From NCBI RefSeq assembly GCF_020883495.1, contig NZ_CP086610.1:2213501-2277500 (forward strand): DNA of 64,000 nucleotides. The letters are read 5' to 3'. Source of the DNA: Shinella zoogloeoides (GTDB lineage Bacteria; Pseudomonadota; Alphaproteobacteria; Rhizobiales; Rhizobiaceae). A program made the translations under genes and the position numbers. Position 1 is the first letter of the stretch, and each line of letters opens with the position of its first letter. The notes below the pieces were generated by a model that saw only the letters and a program-made list of their open reading frames with translations, had not been told where the DNA came from and did not search any database. Positions 33,000 through 41,274 of this stretch are shown one piece after another.

Positions 33000-34007
33000 A
33001 TGCGCAAGCCCGTCGTTCAGATTATCGGCGCTTCCGGCACCGACCTCCTTCCAGGCTGGGGCAGCGCCGTCATGGCCGTCCGCTTCACCGATTGCGAGGG
33101 CGGCGAGGCCGACGAGCTGGAGATCGATTTCTCCGTTGCGCCGCCTTTGCAGGCACCGCCGGCCAAAGACACGAAGTATCGTCTCCTCTATGGATGGGAC
33201 GCGTCGGCGCTGAAGGATGCCGGTCTCTTCACCTTCCAGAACGCCAGCTTGAACTTCGATCCCGAGCGCGGCTGGGTAATGACGGTCACATGCCGGTCGG
33301 CCGACTTCGTCGATGCCGACAAGGCGGCGGATATGGAGCATTTCGAGGAGACGACGGCCGGCGACATCTTCCGCAAGCTTGCCACCGGCGTCGGCAAGAG
33401 CGCCACCGTGCATCCCTCGATCGACGACATCGCCATCCCGTATCGTCTTCGCCACCAGCAATCGGCCATGGGGTTCGCCCAGGCCTTCGCCGACGAGCTA
33501 GGCGCGACGGTCAAGCCCGCGAACGGCCGCTGGCTCGTCACCATGAAGAACAGCGGCGAGACGGCGGGCGGCTCCACGATCCCGACGCTCACGATCTCGG
33601 CCGACGACGTGACGTCCTGCGGCCTGTCGACAGAGGGCCGGCCGGAATACGGGGAGGTCCAGGCGAGCTATTTCGACGAGGACCGGGGCTTTTCCCGGCT
33701 GGAGGCCGCGCGGGGCCTCGGACAGGCCGCCCGATTCCTCGCCCTTCATCCAGCACCATCGGCCGGCGAGGCGAAACAGCGCAGCAAGGCCGAAGCGCTC
33801 GACCTCGCCCGCGCGACGATCGACGGCAACGTCACCGTCGAGGGTGATGTGCAGGCCATGGCCGGCGCGCCGGTCGAACTGATCGGCTTCGGAGGATGGG
33901 CGGGCCTCAACATGGTGGCGCAGACCATCACCCATGAGTTCACATTCGACGAAAGCGGAGGGTGGTTGATGACGCCGGAATTTGCGGCGCGAACGAAGGC
34001 GAGCTGA
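33000..34007 (+). CDS. gpD-like tail/late control protein
   Basis: 335 residues. VVQIIGASGTDLLPGW, FTDCEGGEADELEIDFSVA, YRLLYGWDA and the C-terminal GFGGWAGLNMVAQTITHEFT are typical of phage late control gene D proteins (P2 gpD, Mu gp44-like), which form the hub above the spike. Completes the order T-U-X-D of P2. The 176 bases after it hold no further gene and no lysis gene. Confidence 0.88.
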   Translation: MRKPVVQIIGASGTDLLPGWGSAVMAVRFTDCEGGEADELEIDFSVAPPLQAPPAKDTKYRLLYGWDASALKDAGLFTFQNASLNFDPERGWVMTVTCRSADFVDADKAADMEHFEETTAGDIFRKLATGVGKSATVHPSIDDIAIPYRLRHQQSAMGFAQAFADELGATVKPANGRWLVTMKNSGETAGGSTIPTLTISADDVTSCGLSTEGRPEYGEVQASYFDEDRGFSRLEAARGLGQAARFLALHPAPSAGEAKQRSKAEALDLARATIDGNVTVEGDVQAMAGAPVELIGFGGWAGLNMVAQTITHEFTFDESGGWLMTPEFAARTKAS

Positions 34008-34183
34008 AGTGACGTCGTTACGGAAGGCCGGCCTGTCGAACTCCGTAAGCTCTTTGAAAAAGTGAAATACACCCAACGGCCAGTTTATGGGCATTGCTGA
34101 TCCGACGTTCAGCCCAGCAACTGGCAATGCCTTAATGTTTGGTCTAAACCACCATGAGGTTGCAGGGAACAAAGGGGGTTTGA

Positions 34184-34684
34184 ATGCGACTTATCACAGG
34201 GCTTTGCGCTCTTCTGCTCGCATCCGGCACGCCGGCTATTGCCGGTTTCAATAGTTGGACGGCGGAAAGCGAAGACGATCCTTTTTCGGGCGGCAACAGG
34301 ACAACCGTCGATTACTCCAACTCCGTACGCTCGGGTGTCCTAATCATTTGTGATACCGCTCAACCGGGATTAATGGTGCGCGCCGTACCAGGGTTTGCTT
34401 TCGAAGCTGGACTCTCTGACGTTACCCCGGAGATGGAATTCGCCATTGATGGCGCGAAGATCCTCGGCCAGGTTGGGCGTGTCGGGGCTGTTGGCGACAA
34501 CATCGCGGCGGCGGAGACCCAGTTGTCGAAGGAGAATTCCGAGGCCTTCGTTAAAGCCTTTGCCGCTGCAACGAAGCAAATTGCGATCAAGGACGGCATC
34601 AGCGACCGTCCGTTCCTTCTCACCGCTCGCGGTTCCACGAAGGCCGGTGCGGCACTGGTAAAGTGCATGGCGGGACAGAAGTGA
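34184..34684 (+). CDS. Secreted cargo protein at the right end of the prophage
   Basis: 166 residues of unknown function. A clear signal peptide (MRLITGLCALLLASGTPAIAG) predicts export; the mature part has two Cys (near residues 55 and 161) that could form a disulfide. The central segment SVRSGVLIICDTAQPGLMVR is weakly like invasion-associated/YbbC-type periplasmic domains. AAAGGGGGTTTGA precedes the ATG. It lies outside the virion genes, next to the phage end, and its GC content is lower: a candidate lysogenic-conversion gene. Confidence 0.6.
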   Translation: MRLITGLCALLLASGTPAIAGFNSWTAESEDDPFSGGNRTTVDYSNSVRSGVLIICDTAQPGLMVRAVPGFAFEAGLSDVTPEMEFAIDGAKILGQVGRVGAVGDNIAAAETQLSKENSEAFVKAFAAATKQIAIKDGISDRPFLLTARGSTKAGAALVKCMAGQK

Positions 34685-34692
34685 TTTTGTCG

Positions 34693-34718
34693 TGAGGAGG
34701 CGGTTTTGCGCCTCCTCA
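34693..34718 (+). terminator. Hairpin after the prophage cargo gene
   Basis: TGAGGAGGCG (34693-34702) and CGCCTCCTCA (34709-34718) form a perfect 10-bp stem with loop GTTTTG. It lies 9 bases after the stop codon. The following T run is weak. Confidence 0.6.
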
Positions 34719-34897
34719 TCATTCTTGGATTTAACCAAGGCTATCTCTGCTTAATCCGAGATGTGAAATCGCCTCAAAGACGCTTCAAAGGATATTTTTG
34801 ACAGGTCGAGTGGAAAAACCAAAATTCCGATTTCTGGTGTCAAAATTCCGGAAATTCGCGGCGAGCTACAACAACCCAAAAGAGAATTCGGGCGATT

Positions 34898-34944
34898 TTG
34901 CTCAAATTTCGAGGCGAAAGTTCAAATGTATGTGGCGAACAGCA
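34898..34944 (-). repeat. Right-end transposase-binding repeats and right terminus of the prophage
   Basis: On the minus strand, TTCGCCACATACATTTGAAC (34921-34940 region) and TTTCGCCTCGAAATTTGAGC (about 34899-34919) stand 22 bases apart, like two of the left copies. The core TCAAATGTATGTGGCGA differs in one of 17 bases from the inverted left copy at 7480. The terminus is the CA at 34943-34944. Inner copies further left are too degenerate to assign; 34719-34897 is AT-rich and has no gene. Confidence 0.72.
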
Positions 34945-34950
34945 AAGGAA
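34945..34950. repeat. Prophage target-site duplication, right copy
   Basis: AAGGAA, identical to 7358-7363. It ends one base before the 3' end of the tRNA gene. Confidence 0.8.
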
Positions 34951-34951
34951 C

Positions 34952-35027
34952 TGGTGGGCCCGGAGGGACTCGAACCCCCAACCAAGCGGTTATGAGCCGC
35001 CGGCTCTAACCATTGAGCTACAGGCCC
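34952..35027 (-). tRNA. tRNA-Ile2 (anticodon CAU, read as lysidine-AU)
   Basis: 76 bases on the minus strand from GGGCCTG to an encoded CCA. D loop AGCTCAATGGTTAGAGC, anticodon stem GGCGG/CCGCT around loop CTCATAA, and T loop GGTTCGAGTCC are all present; acceptor stem pairs GGGCCTG with CGGGCCC allowing one G-T. The anticodon stem and variable region are like E. coli tRNA-Ile2 rather than initiator or elongator Met tRNA, so Ile2 is preferred. The adjacent prophage did not disrupt it. Confidence 0.88.
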
Positions 35028-35183
35028 GTCCGGCGGCGCGCCGGGGCCGTCGGTCAATGGCGGCCGACGGCTGGAAAGCGTCTAGACGAAATCGGGCCGC
35101 CTCACAAGCATGTCGCCGTATTCTCTACACAATGCCGGGCGATGAACGGGGCAAGGGACACAACTATCAGGAGATATTCCCGC

Positions 35184-35936
35184 ATGTTCCATGGAAGCTT
35201 GAGCCGCCGCACCGGCCTCGTCGCCCTCACCCTGGCCCTTGCAGCCGCCGCCGCACCGCTGGCCGCCCAGGCGCAGGAGACCGCAAGGCCGCGCGAATCG
35301 ACCGTCATCGTCACCGGAGAGGGCACGGCCGAGATGGCGCCGGACATGGCGCTGGTCGACCTCGGCGTCGTCAAGGACGCCAAGACGGCCCGCGAGGCGC
35401 TGGACGCCAACAACAAGGCCATGGCCGACATTCTCGCAGCCATGAAGGACGCCGGCATCGAAGCCCGCGACCTGCAGACCTCCGGCTTCGCGATCAACCC
35501 GCAATATCAGTTTCCGCAGAGTTCGACGGGCGAGAACCCGCCGCCGATCCTCCTCGGCTTCCAGGTCACCAACACGGTCACGCTACGCGTGCGCGACCTT
35601 TCCAAGCTCGGCGAGATCCTCGACAAGGCCGTGACGCTCGGCGCCAACCATGGCGGCGGCATCCGCTTCGTCAACGACAAGCCGGACGCCGCTGTCAGCA
35701 CCGCCCGCGCGCGCGCCGTGGAGAACGCCATCGCCAAGGCCAAGGAACTGACAGCCGCCGCCGGCGTCGGCCTCGGCCGTGTGCTGGAAATCTCCGAGAC
35801 GAGCTTCCGCGCCGAACCGATGCCGATGATGCGCGCCATGGCCAAGGACTTCGCCGCCGGCGGCGCGGTTCCGGTCGCCACCGGCGAGAACAGCTATTCC
35901 GTCGTGGTCAACGTGACCTTCGCGCTCGGCAAATAA
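35184..35936 (+). CDS. SIMPL-domain (DUF541) periplasmic protein
   Basis: 250 residues with a signal peptide (SRRTGLVALTLALAAAAAP, cleavage near AQAQE) and the SIMPL/DUF541 pattern: VIVTGEGTAEMAPDMALV, GFAINPQYQF, VTNTVTLRVRDLSKLGEILD split, and VVVNVTFALGK at the end. Family members are exported oligomers linked with stress tolerance; a precise activity is not known. The ATG at 35184 follows AGGAG by about ten bases. Confidence 0.88.
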   Translation: MFHGSLSRRTGLVALTLALAAAAAPLAAQAQETARPRESTVIVTGEGTAEMAPDMALVDLGVVKDAKTAREALDANNKAMADILAAMKDAGIEARDLQTSGFAINPQYQFPQSSTGENPPPILLGFQVTNTVTLRVRDLSKLGEILDKAVTLGANHGGGIRFVNDKPDAAVSTARARAVENAIAKAKELTAAAGVGLGRVLEISETSFRAEPMPMMRAMAKDFAAGGAVPVATGENSYSVVVNVTFALGK

Positions 35937-35964
35937 GCCGCGCCGGATAGCGGCAAAAGACGAA

Positions 35965-35987
35965 GGGCCGGGAAACCGGCCCTTTTT
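35965..35987 (+). terminator. Rho-independent terminator of the SIMPL gene
   Basis: GGGCCGG (35965-35971), loop GAAA, CCGGCCC (35976-35982), then TTTTT. Confidence 0.9.
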
Positions 35988-36042
35988 GTTGGTCTTCGAA
36001 CATTCGGCGAAAGCGGTGGAGGCTACACTCCAAACCCGAAAA

Positions 36043-36065
36043 CCCTCCCGGCGAGACCGGGAGGG
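36043..36065 (-). terminator. Probable terminator of the minus-strand gene at 36155
   Basis: CCCTCCCGG and CCGGGAGGG form a perfect 9-bp stem with a 5-base loop. On the minus strand TTTTCGGGTTT follows. It lies about 90 bases past the stop codon. Confidence 0.55.
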
Positions 36066-36154
36066 CGGCCGTCCAGCGGCCGGGGGTGACAAGCTGGACG
36101 ACGTCCTTCAGGTGAGCGCCAAAGGCGCCTCCCCCTTTGTCCTCGTATGATGGC

Positions 36155-36562
36155 TCAGCGCCAGATCGGGCAACCGCGGTCGTTGATGAAGACGATGCGG
36201 CGATAGTCGCCGTGGCGGAAGCCTTCGACCACGACGCGGCGCGGCGACATGTCGACGACACGGGCGCGGCGCATGCCGAAATCGCGGGCCTTGGCGACGG
36301 CCAGATCCGGCGAGCAGCGGCCGCGGCGACCCCAGTCCCCGTGGCGGCGATCGCGGCGATCGTCCCAGCGGTCGCGATCGTGACCGCGGCGACCGCGATC
36401 CCAGCCGCCGTCATAATCCTGGACCTGGAGGAAGCCGTTGCGATAACCGACATTGTCGATCGTCACGCTGAGGCTGGCGGCGGAGGCGGCCGGAACAGCG
36501 GCAGTCACGGCGCTAAGACCGAGGACGGCGGCAAGGATGGTCTTTTTCAGAATGCTGGTCAT
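36155..36562 (-). CDS. Small exported protein with Arg/Asp-rich linker
   Basis: 135 residues: signal peptide (KKTILAAVLGLSAVTAAVP, cleavage after ASA), a short beta segment (SVTIDNVGYRNGFLQVQ), a low-complexity linker of Arg, Asp, Gly and Trp (about residues 52-80), and a C-terminal basic domain with two Cys (GRCSPDLAVAKARDFGMRRA ... DRGCPIWR). Such proteins are common in Rhizobiales; function unknown. CAGGAGAACCTTCC precedes the ATG. Confidence 0.7.
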   Translation of the reverse strand: MTSILKKTILAAVLGLSAVTAAVPAASAASLSVTIDNVGYRNGFLQVQDYDGGWDRGRRGHDRDRWDDRRDRRHGDWGRRGRCSPDLAVAKARDFGMRRARVVDMSPRRVVVEGFRHGDYRRIVFINDRGCPIWR

Positions 36563-36673
36563 GGAAGGTTCTCCTGTTCGTTCCGGCCGGGCCGTTCTGT
36601 CCGGCGATTGAGGAAACCATATGGCGGCCCGCCTGAACGAAATCCGAATCCGCCGTTCAGCCTGCGTTCAACT

Positions 36674-37024
36674 TCATGAACCGCTGAAGATGGCAAAGCG
36701 GGTGATCGCCCCGTCCTCCCGTTCGAGGAGGATAATCTTCTCCTTCGAATAGCTGTCGCCGCCCGCCGAGCGGCCGCGCGCCGTCACGCGGATCGCGGCA
36801 TTGTCGCCCGAGGCATCGCTCATCACCAGCACGTCGCCATAACTTTCATCATGGGCCTCGAAGTGGCGGGCAAGCCGGTCGCGCAGCGCTTCGCGGCCGT
36901 TGTCGCTGCCCTCTCCGATGCCGGAAAGCGCAACATCCTCATGGACCCTGCCGGCGAGCGCGGAAAAGTCGCGGGCGTTCAGCGCCTCGATGACGGCGCG
37001 GCTGGTGCTTTCGATATCGGCCAT
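36674..37024 (-). CDS. SnoaL/NTF2-like protein
   Basis: 116 residues of the NTF2-like fold: helix RAVIEALNARDFSALAGRV, HEDVALSGIG, then strands DVLVMSDASGDNAAIRVTA and IILLEREDGAITRFAIF. Proteins of this size are small-molecule-binding or isomerase-like; substrate unknown. The ATG at 37024 has GGAAGGAAG upstream, better than in-frame codons before it. Confidence 0.75.
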   Translation of the reverse strand: MADIESTSRAVIEALNARDFSALAGRVHEDVALSGIGEGSDNGREALRDRLARHFEAHDESYGDVLVMSDASGDNAAIRVTARGRSAGGDSYSKEKIILLEREDGAITRFAIFSGS

Positions 37025-37099
37025 GGTTCTTCCTTCCGGTTGATCGCCCAGGGAAACGTTCGCCCCGCAACGTGGTTCCGTCAAGGGCGGGCCGGGCCT

Positions 37100-37225
37100 T
37101 CAGCCGATGGCCCAGAACAGCGTGCCGAAGACCACGATGAAAGCGAGGATCGCGCCCATGAAGCGACCGAGGCCCTGATTGGTGTCGGTGGTCGTGCCGA
37201 CAATCGCATAGTAGATATCGTTCAT
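37100..37225 (-). CDS. 41-residue single-pass membrane protein
   Basis: A short gene between the NTF2-like and DUF1428 genes. It reads MNDIYYAIVGTTTDTNQG, then LGRFMGAILAFIVVFGTLFW and AIG, stop. The second half is one membrane helix. GGAAAGGACCTCGCG precedes the ATG, which gives a proper ribosome site. Same strand as both neighbours. Function unknown; proteins of this kind are often missed. Confidence 0.65.
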   Translation of the reverse strand: MNDIYYAIVGTTTDTNQGLGRFMGAILAFIVVFGTLFWAIG

Positions 37226-37279
37226 CGCGAGGTCCTTTCCGTAAGAGGCGGATGCAGCGATAGCGCACCCGCCGGCCCG

Positions 37280-37633
37280 TCACAATTCCAGGAAGGCCCG
37301 GAAGCCGCCATAGATCATGCGCTTGCCGTCGAAGACATCCTTCCAGTCGTCGCCCTGCAGACGCTCGTCGGCCATCACCTTGGCGACGATCGCATCGCGC
37401 CGCTCCCGGGATTCGTAAGTGATCCAGGAAAAGATGACGATCTCGTCATCGTTCGCATGCACGGCGCGCGGGAACGAGGTGAATTCACCATAGGGCACGT
37501 CATCGGCGACGCATTCGACATAATCGATTGCGCCATGTTCCTTCCACACGTCGCCCGCCGTGCGCGCCATCGCCTTGTAGGCCTCCAGATTGGCCTTCGG
37601 CACGGCCAGCAGGAATCCGTCGACATAGGTCAT
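37280..37633 (-). CDS. DUF1428 family protein
   Basis: 117 residues. MTYVDGFLLAVPKANLEAY, WKEHGAIDYVECVADD and FDGKRMIYGGF are the DUF1428 landmarks; the fold is a dimeric ferredoxin-like barrel related to antibiotic-biosynthesis monooxygenases. CAAGGAGGAGACGAGC before ATG 37633 is an excellent ribosome site. Confidence 0.85.
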   Translation of the reverse strand: MTYVDGFLLAVPKANLEAYKAMARTAGDVWKEHGAIDYVECVADDVPYGEFTSFPRAVHANDDEIVIFSWITYESRERRDAIVAKVMADERLQGDDWKDVFDGKRMIYGGFRAFLEL

Positions 37634-37708
37634 GCTCGTCTCCTCCTTGGTTGGGGCATGACAAGAACGTGTGGCGCGGCGGCGATCCGACAAGGGGGCA
37701 GCCGCCGT

Positions 37709-38110
37709 TTATCGCTCTGCGCTCGCCTTCGTCGGATCGCCGACCGCCGCGTTCAGCCGCACGGCCTCCCGCACCAGCGCCTCGGCAAGCCCGCGATCCA
37801 CGGTATCGCCCTCCACGAATGTCATCGTCGCCAGTTCGTATTTGCCGCCGGGCTTCAGCCGCGGCTCGATCCCGGTCAGCCGCTTGCCGCGCCAGAAACC
37901 GAACAGCACGCGGGCCGCCTCGGCGCGGATCAGCAGCACCGGCCCGTTGGAAAAGCAGACGATGTGCCCCCATTTGATGCGCTCTTCCAGCGCGCCGGCG
38001 GCGAGCACGGCCGCGCGCAGCGCATCGACGACCGCGCGGCGCCAGCCGTCGAGAGCCGCGACATAGGCCTGAGGGCTTTCGGCCGGCTTTTCCTTGCGCA
38101 TCATGGGCAT
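37709..38110 (-). CDS. DUF1801 domain protein
   Basis: 133 residues. RRAVVDALRAAVLAAGALEE, IKWGHIVCFSNGPVLLI and GKYELATMTFVEGDTVD match DUF1801 (YdhG-like), a small domain of unknown activity. Starts at 38110, 38104 or 38101 (MPMM) are all possible; 38104 has the best spacing to GGAG. About 75 bases separate it from the DUF1428 gene; possibly same transcript. Confidence 0.8.
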   Translation of the reverse strand: MPMMRKEKPAESPQAYVAALDGWRRAVVDALRAAVLAAGALEERIKWGHIVCFSNGPVLLIRAEAARVLFGFWRGKRLTGIEPRLKPGGKYELATMTFVEGDTVDRGLAEALVREAVRLNAAVGDPTKASAER

Positions 38111-38264
38111 GGCTCCGCGTTTTCCCGCAGTCTACCGCGAACCGCCCTGCCCTGCCACGCTTCTCCACCGCCCATCCATGCGCAGGGCAAATCGTCTGTT
38201 GCCTCGCTGTCTCCGTCATGCAAGTTTCGGCCGCGTAAACGGCTCGGCATGAAAGGAAAAGACA

Positions 38265-39911
38265 ATGCGGGACTGGTTTTGGCGGCGTGTCCTTTCCCTC
38301 TCCGCCTGCGGCCTCATGCTGGGCACGCTCTTCTTCGCGGCATCGCTGACGCCGAGCCTCCTGCCGCGCACGTATCTCACCCAGGGCCTGCTGTCCGGCG
38401 TCGCCATGGCGGTGGGTTACGGTCTCGGCGTTCTTCTCAGCATCCTGTGGGTCTGGCTGGAACTGCCGGAGGCGAAGAACCGCACGCGCCTCTGGGTAAC
38501 GGCGGTGGCCGGCGGCATCTGCGGCGTCGTGGCGCTCGTCTTCCTCTGGCGCACGGCCGAATGGCAGAATTCCATCCGCACGCTGATGCACCTGCCGCCG
38601 ATCGAAACGGCCCATCCCTTCTATGTCGGCCTCATCGCCCTTGCGCTCTTCCTCGCGCTGCTCGGCCTCGGCCGGCTGTTCACGCTCAGCGCCCGGCTGT
38701 TCGCCAGCACGTCGCAGCGCGCGGCCCCGCGGCGCCTTGCCTCGCTCATCGGCACCGCCCTTGCCGTCGTCCTCTTCTGGACGCTGGCGGACGGGGTGCT
38801 CGTCCGCTTCGTGCTGCACACGGCCGACTCCTCCTTCCAGCGGCTCGACCAGGTGTTCGAGCCGGACACGGCGGAGCCGACAAACCCGCTGAAATCGGGT
38901 AGCGCCGCCTCGCTGGTGCGCTGGAACGAGCTTGGCCGACAGGGCCGCTCCTTCGTGGCGACCGGCCCGTCGTCCAGCGACATCGCCGCCTTCACCGGCA
39001 AGCCGGCCATGGAGCCGCTGCGCGTCTATGCCGGCCTCAATGCCGCTGAAACGCCGGAGGCGCGGGCGCAGATCGCGCTTGAGGAACTGATCCGCGTCGG
39101 CGGCTTCGAGCGCTCCACGCTGCTCGTCGTCATGCCCACGGGCACGGGCTGGATCGACCCCGAGGGGATCGACCCGGTCGAGTACCTGCACCATGGCGAT
39201 ATCGCCAGCGTCGCCATCCAGTATTCCTATCTCGCAAGCTGGCTCTCACTGCTCGCCGAGCCGGATTACGGCGCGGAGGCCTCGCGCGCGCTCTTCCGCG
39301 CCGTCTACGGTCACTGGACGCGCCTGCCGAAGGATCATCGCCCGAAGCTCTATCTCTACGGTCTCAGCCTCGGCGCGCTTTCCTCCGAGCAGGCAGCCGA
39401 ACTCTTCGAGGTCATCGGCGATCCCTATCAGGGCGCGCTGTGGTCCGGCCCGCCCTTCCCGAGCCGCATCTGGCGCCAGATGACCGCCGGCCGCAACCCC
39501 GATTCACCTGCCTGGCTGCCGCGCTTCCGCGACGGCTCCTACGTGCGCTTCACCAGCCAGCGAAACGCGCTGCCGGAAGCCGGCGACCATTGGGGGCCGA
39601 TGCGCATCGTCTACCTGCAATATGCCAGCGACCCGATCACCTTCTACGACGCGCATTCCTTCTACCGCCAGCCCGACTGGATGCAGGCGCCGCGCGGGCC
39701 GGATGTCTCGCCGGACTTCCAGTGGTATCCGGTCGTCACCTTCCTGCAGCTCACGCTCGACCTTGCCATGGCGACCACCACGCCGATGGGCCTGGGGCAC
39801 GTCTATGCCGGCGAGCATTACGTCGAGCCGTGGATTGCCGTTACGAACGTTACGGACTGGAGCGAGGCGGACATCGCGCGGCTGAAGGAGAAATACCGCG
39901 CGGACCGGTAA
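38265..39911 (+). CDS. Membrane-anchored alpha/beta hydrolase (Abhydrolase_9 family)
   Basis: 548 residues. Residues 1-190 contain about five membrane segments (for example LSACGLMLGTLFFAASL, GVAMAVGYGLGVLLSILW, FYVGLIALALFLALLGLG). The C-terminal 300 residues form an alpha/beta hydrolase domain with the nucleophile elbow YGLSLGALSS and a late His in LGHVYAGEHY. This is the Abhydrolase_9 architecture with N-terminal membrane domain; substrate unknown. Starts ATG 38265 after AAAGGAAAAGACA. Convergent with the binding-protein gene and sharing a terminator. Confidence 0.85.
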   Translation: MRDWFWRRVLSLSACGLMLGTLFFAASLTPSLLPRTYLTQGLLSGVAMAVGYGLGVLLSILWVWLELPEAKNRTRLWVTAVAGGICGVVALVFLWRTAEWQNSIRTLMHLPPIETAHPFYVGLIALALFLALLGLGRLFTLSARLFASTSQRAAPRRLASLIGTALAVVLFWTLADGVLVRFVLHTADSSFQRLDQVFEPDTAEPTNPLKSGSAASLVRWNELGRQGRSFVATGPSSSDIAAFTGKPAMEPLRVYAGLNAAETPEARAQIALEELIRVGGFERSTLLVVMPTGTGWIDPEGIDPVEYLHHGDIASVAIQYSYLASWLSLLAEPDYGAEASRALFRAVYGHWTRLPKDHRPKLYLYGLSLGALSSEQAAELFEVIGDPYQGALWSGPPFPSRIWRQMTAGRNPDSPAWLPRFRDGSYVRFTSQRNALPEAGDHWGPMRIVYLQYASDPITFYDAHSFYRQPDWMQAPRGPDVSPDFQWYPVVTFLQLTLDLAMATTTPMGLGHVYAGEHYVEPWIAVTNVTDWSEADIARLKEKYRADR

Positions 39912-39940
39912 ACGGGCCGCGCCATCACCGCACAAACAAA

Positions 39941-39965
39941 AACGCCGGGGCAAAACCCCGGCGTT
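39941..39965. terminator. Bidirectional terminator between convergent genes
   Basis: AACGCCGGGG (39941-39950), loop CAAAA, CCCCGGCGTT (39956-39965). On the minus strand TTTTTGTTTG follows the stem, on the plus strand a weaker T-rich stretch. Confidence 0.88.
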
Positions 39966-39987
39966 CGCATTTTCAGATCCGTGCGCC

Positions 39988-41094
39988 TTATTCGGCGGCG
40001 ACGATCTTGCCGTCTTCCCACTTGAAGAGCGAGAAGCTCTGCGAGGTGAGGTCGCCGCTTTCGCCGTAGGTCAGCTTGCCGATGGCGGTCGGGATGGCGT
40101 CGCCGGTCTTCAGGGCGGTTGCGACGGCGGCGGCGTCATCGGCGCTGCCGGCCTTCTCGATGCCGGCCTTCAGAACCTCGACGGCGGCATAGGCGTTGAG
40201 CGTGAAGGCTTCCGGCGGAATACCCTTTTCCTTGAGGACGGCGACGGCGGCCTGCGAGTCGGGGCTCTTCAGCGCGTCCGACGCGTTGGTGAAGAGCGTG
40301 CCGGCGGCAGCTTCGTTGCCGATCGCCCAGAATTCGCTGTTGGACAGGCCCTCGCCGCCGATGATCGTGGCGTTGACCGAGAGGTCCTTGAGCTGGCGGG
40401 CCAGCAGGCCGCCTTCCGGGTGATAGCCGCCGAAATAGATGACCTCGACGCCGTCGGACTTGAGGCGGGTGATCAGCGCGCTGAAGTCCTTGTCGCCCGG
40501 GGTGATCGAATCGTAGAGCGCCTCGGTGACGCCGCCCTTGTTGAGCGCGGCCTTGAAGGCGTCGGCAAGGCCCTTGCCGTAGGCGCCCTTGTCATGAACG
40601 ATGGCGACCTTCTTGTCCTTCAGCTTGGCCAGCACATAGGCGGCGGCGACTTCGGCCTGCTGGTCGTCACGGCCGCAGGTGCGCAGCACGTTGGTGAGGC
40701 CGCGGGCGGTGAGGTCCGGCGCGGTCGCCGTCGGGGTGACCATCAGGATGCCGTTTTCAGCCAGCACGTCGGAAGCCGGGATGGCAACGCCGGAGGTGAC
40801 CGGGCCAACGACGAAGCGGATGCCTTCGCCGACGATCTGGTTAGCGGCGGAAACGCCCTGCTTGGGTTCGCCCGCATCGTCGGTCAGCTTCAGCACGACC
40901 TTTTCGCCGAGGATGCCGCCGGTCTTGTTGATCTGGTCGACAGCCGCCTGGGCGCCGTTCTTCACCTGGTCGCCATAGGCGGCAACCGGGCCGGTGAGCG
41001 GCGCGATAAGACCGACGACGATATCGGCATGCGCGAGCGGCGCAAAGGCGACGGAAGCCGCAAGCAAGGCTCCGGCGAAAATCTGCTTCTTCAT
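39988..41094 (-). CDS. Branched-chain amino-acid ABC transporter binding protein (LivJ-like)
   Basis: 368 residues, exported (signal [18 protein letters not shown], cleavage after AHA). [37 protein letters not shown], the Ser/Thr-rich binding loop [14 protein letters not shown] and [16 protein letters not shown] are typical of Leu/Ile/Val-binding proteins. No permease genes are adjacent, so it works with a LivHMGF complex encoded elsewhere. ATG 41094 follows CAGGAGATACACC. The 300-base upstream space has three palindromes. Confidence 0.92.
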   Translation of the reverse strand: MKKQIFAGALLAASVAFAPLAHADIVVGLIAPLTGPVAAYGDQVKNGAQAAVDQINKTGGILGEKVVLKLTDDAGEPKQGVSAANQIVGEGIRFVVGPVTSGVAIPASDVLAENGILMVTPTATAPDLTARGLTNVLRTCGRDDQQAEVAAAYVLAKLKDKKVAIVHDKGAYGKGLADAFKAALNKGGVTEALYDSITPGDKDFSALITRLKSDGVEVIYFGGYHPEGGLLARQLKDLSVNATIIGGEGLSNSEFWAIGNEAAAGTLFTNASDALKSPDSQAAVAVLKEKGIPPEAFTLNAYAAVEVLKAGIEKAGSADDAAAVATALKTGDAIPTAIGKLTYGESGDLTSQSFSLFKWEDGKIVAAE

Positions 41095-41274
41095 GGTGTA
41101 TCTCCTGAACTGGGGCCTCGGAAAGGCCCGGTCGCAAACCGTCATGCGTCCGGACGGCGCTGCCGTCTGCTCTGGCATGGCGGGGTACTTTCACGGTCCG
41201 GAACAATCGTGCGCGAGAGGCCGGCGTGCTGCGGATTGATTAGGCCGGAAGGGCAAAAAGCGCAACAAAAGAAT

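Larger units (their letters stand above)
7364..34944 (+). mobile_element. Defective Mu-type transposable prophage with P2-like tail genes
   Basis: Both ends are defined by sequence: left terminus TGACGCTCGCCACATAC..., right terminus (minus strand) TGCTGTTCGCCACATAC..., matching at 19 of 24 positions, each starting with TG, each followed by further copies of the motif, and flanked by a 6-bp duplication AAGGAA. The element spans 27,581 bp, of which about 5.9 kb is inserted IS DNA. It retains minus-strand left-end genes and the plus-strand head and tail modules from the middle of gpI to gpD plus a right-end cargo gene. Transposase, terminase, portal, gpF and lysis genes are absent, so it cannot be an active phage by itself. 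It lies between the denV-like gene and tRNA-Ile2. Confidence 0.85.

Noticed and set aside
34008..34183. Holin or endolysin gene after gpD
   Set aside because: No open frame with membrane helices or lysozyme motifs; the 176 bases hold only the leader of the secreted cargo gene.
34952..35027. tRNA-Ile2 as attachment site of an integrase-type prophage
   Set aside because: The prophage termini and the AAGGAA duplication lie outside the tRNA, no duplicated tRNA end is found at the left, and the ends are of the Mu transposition type.
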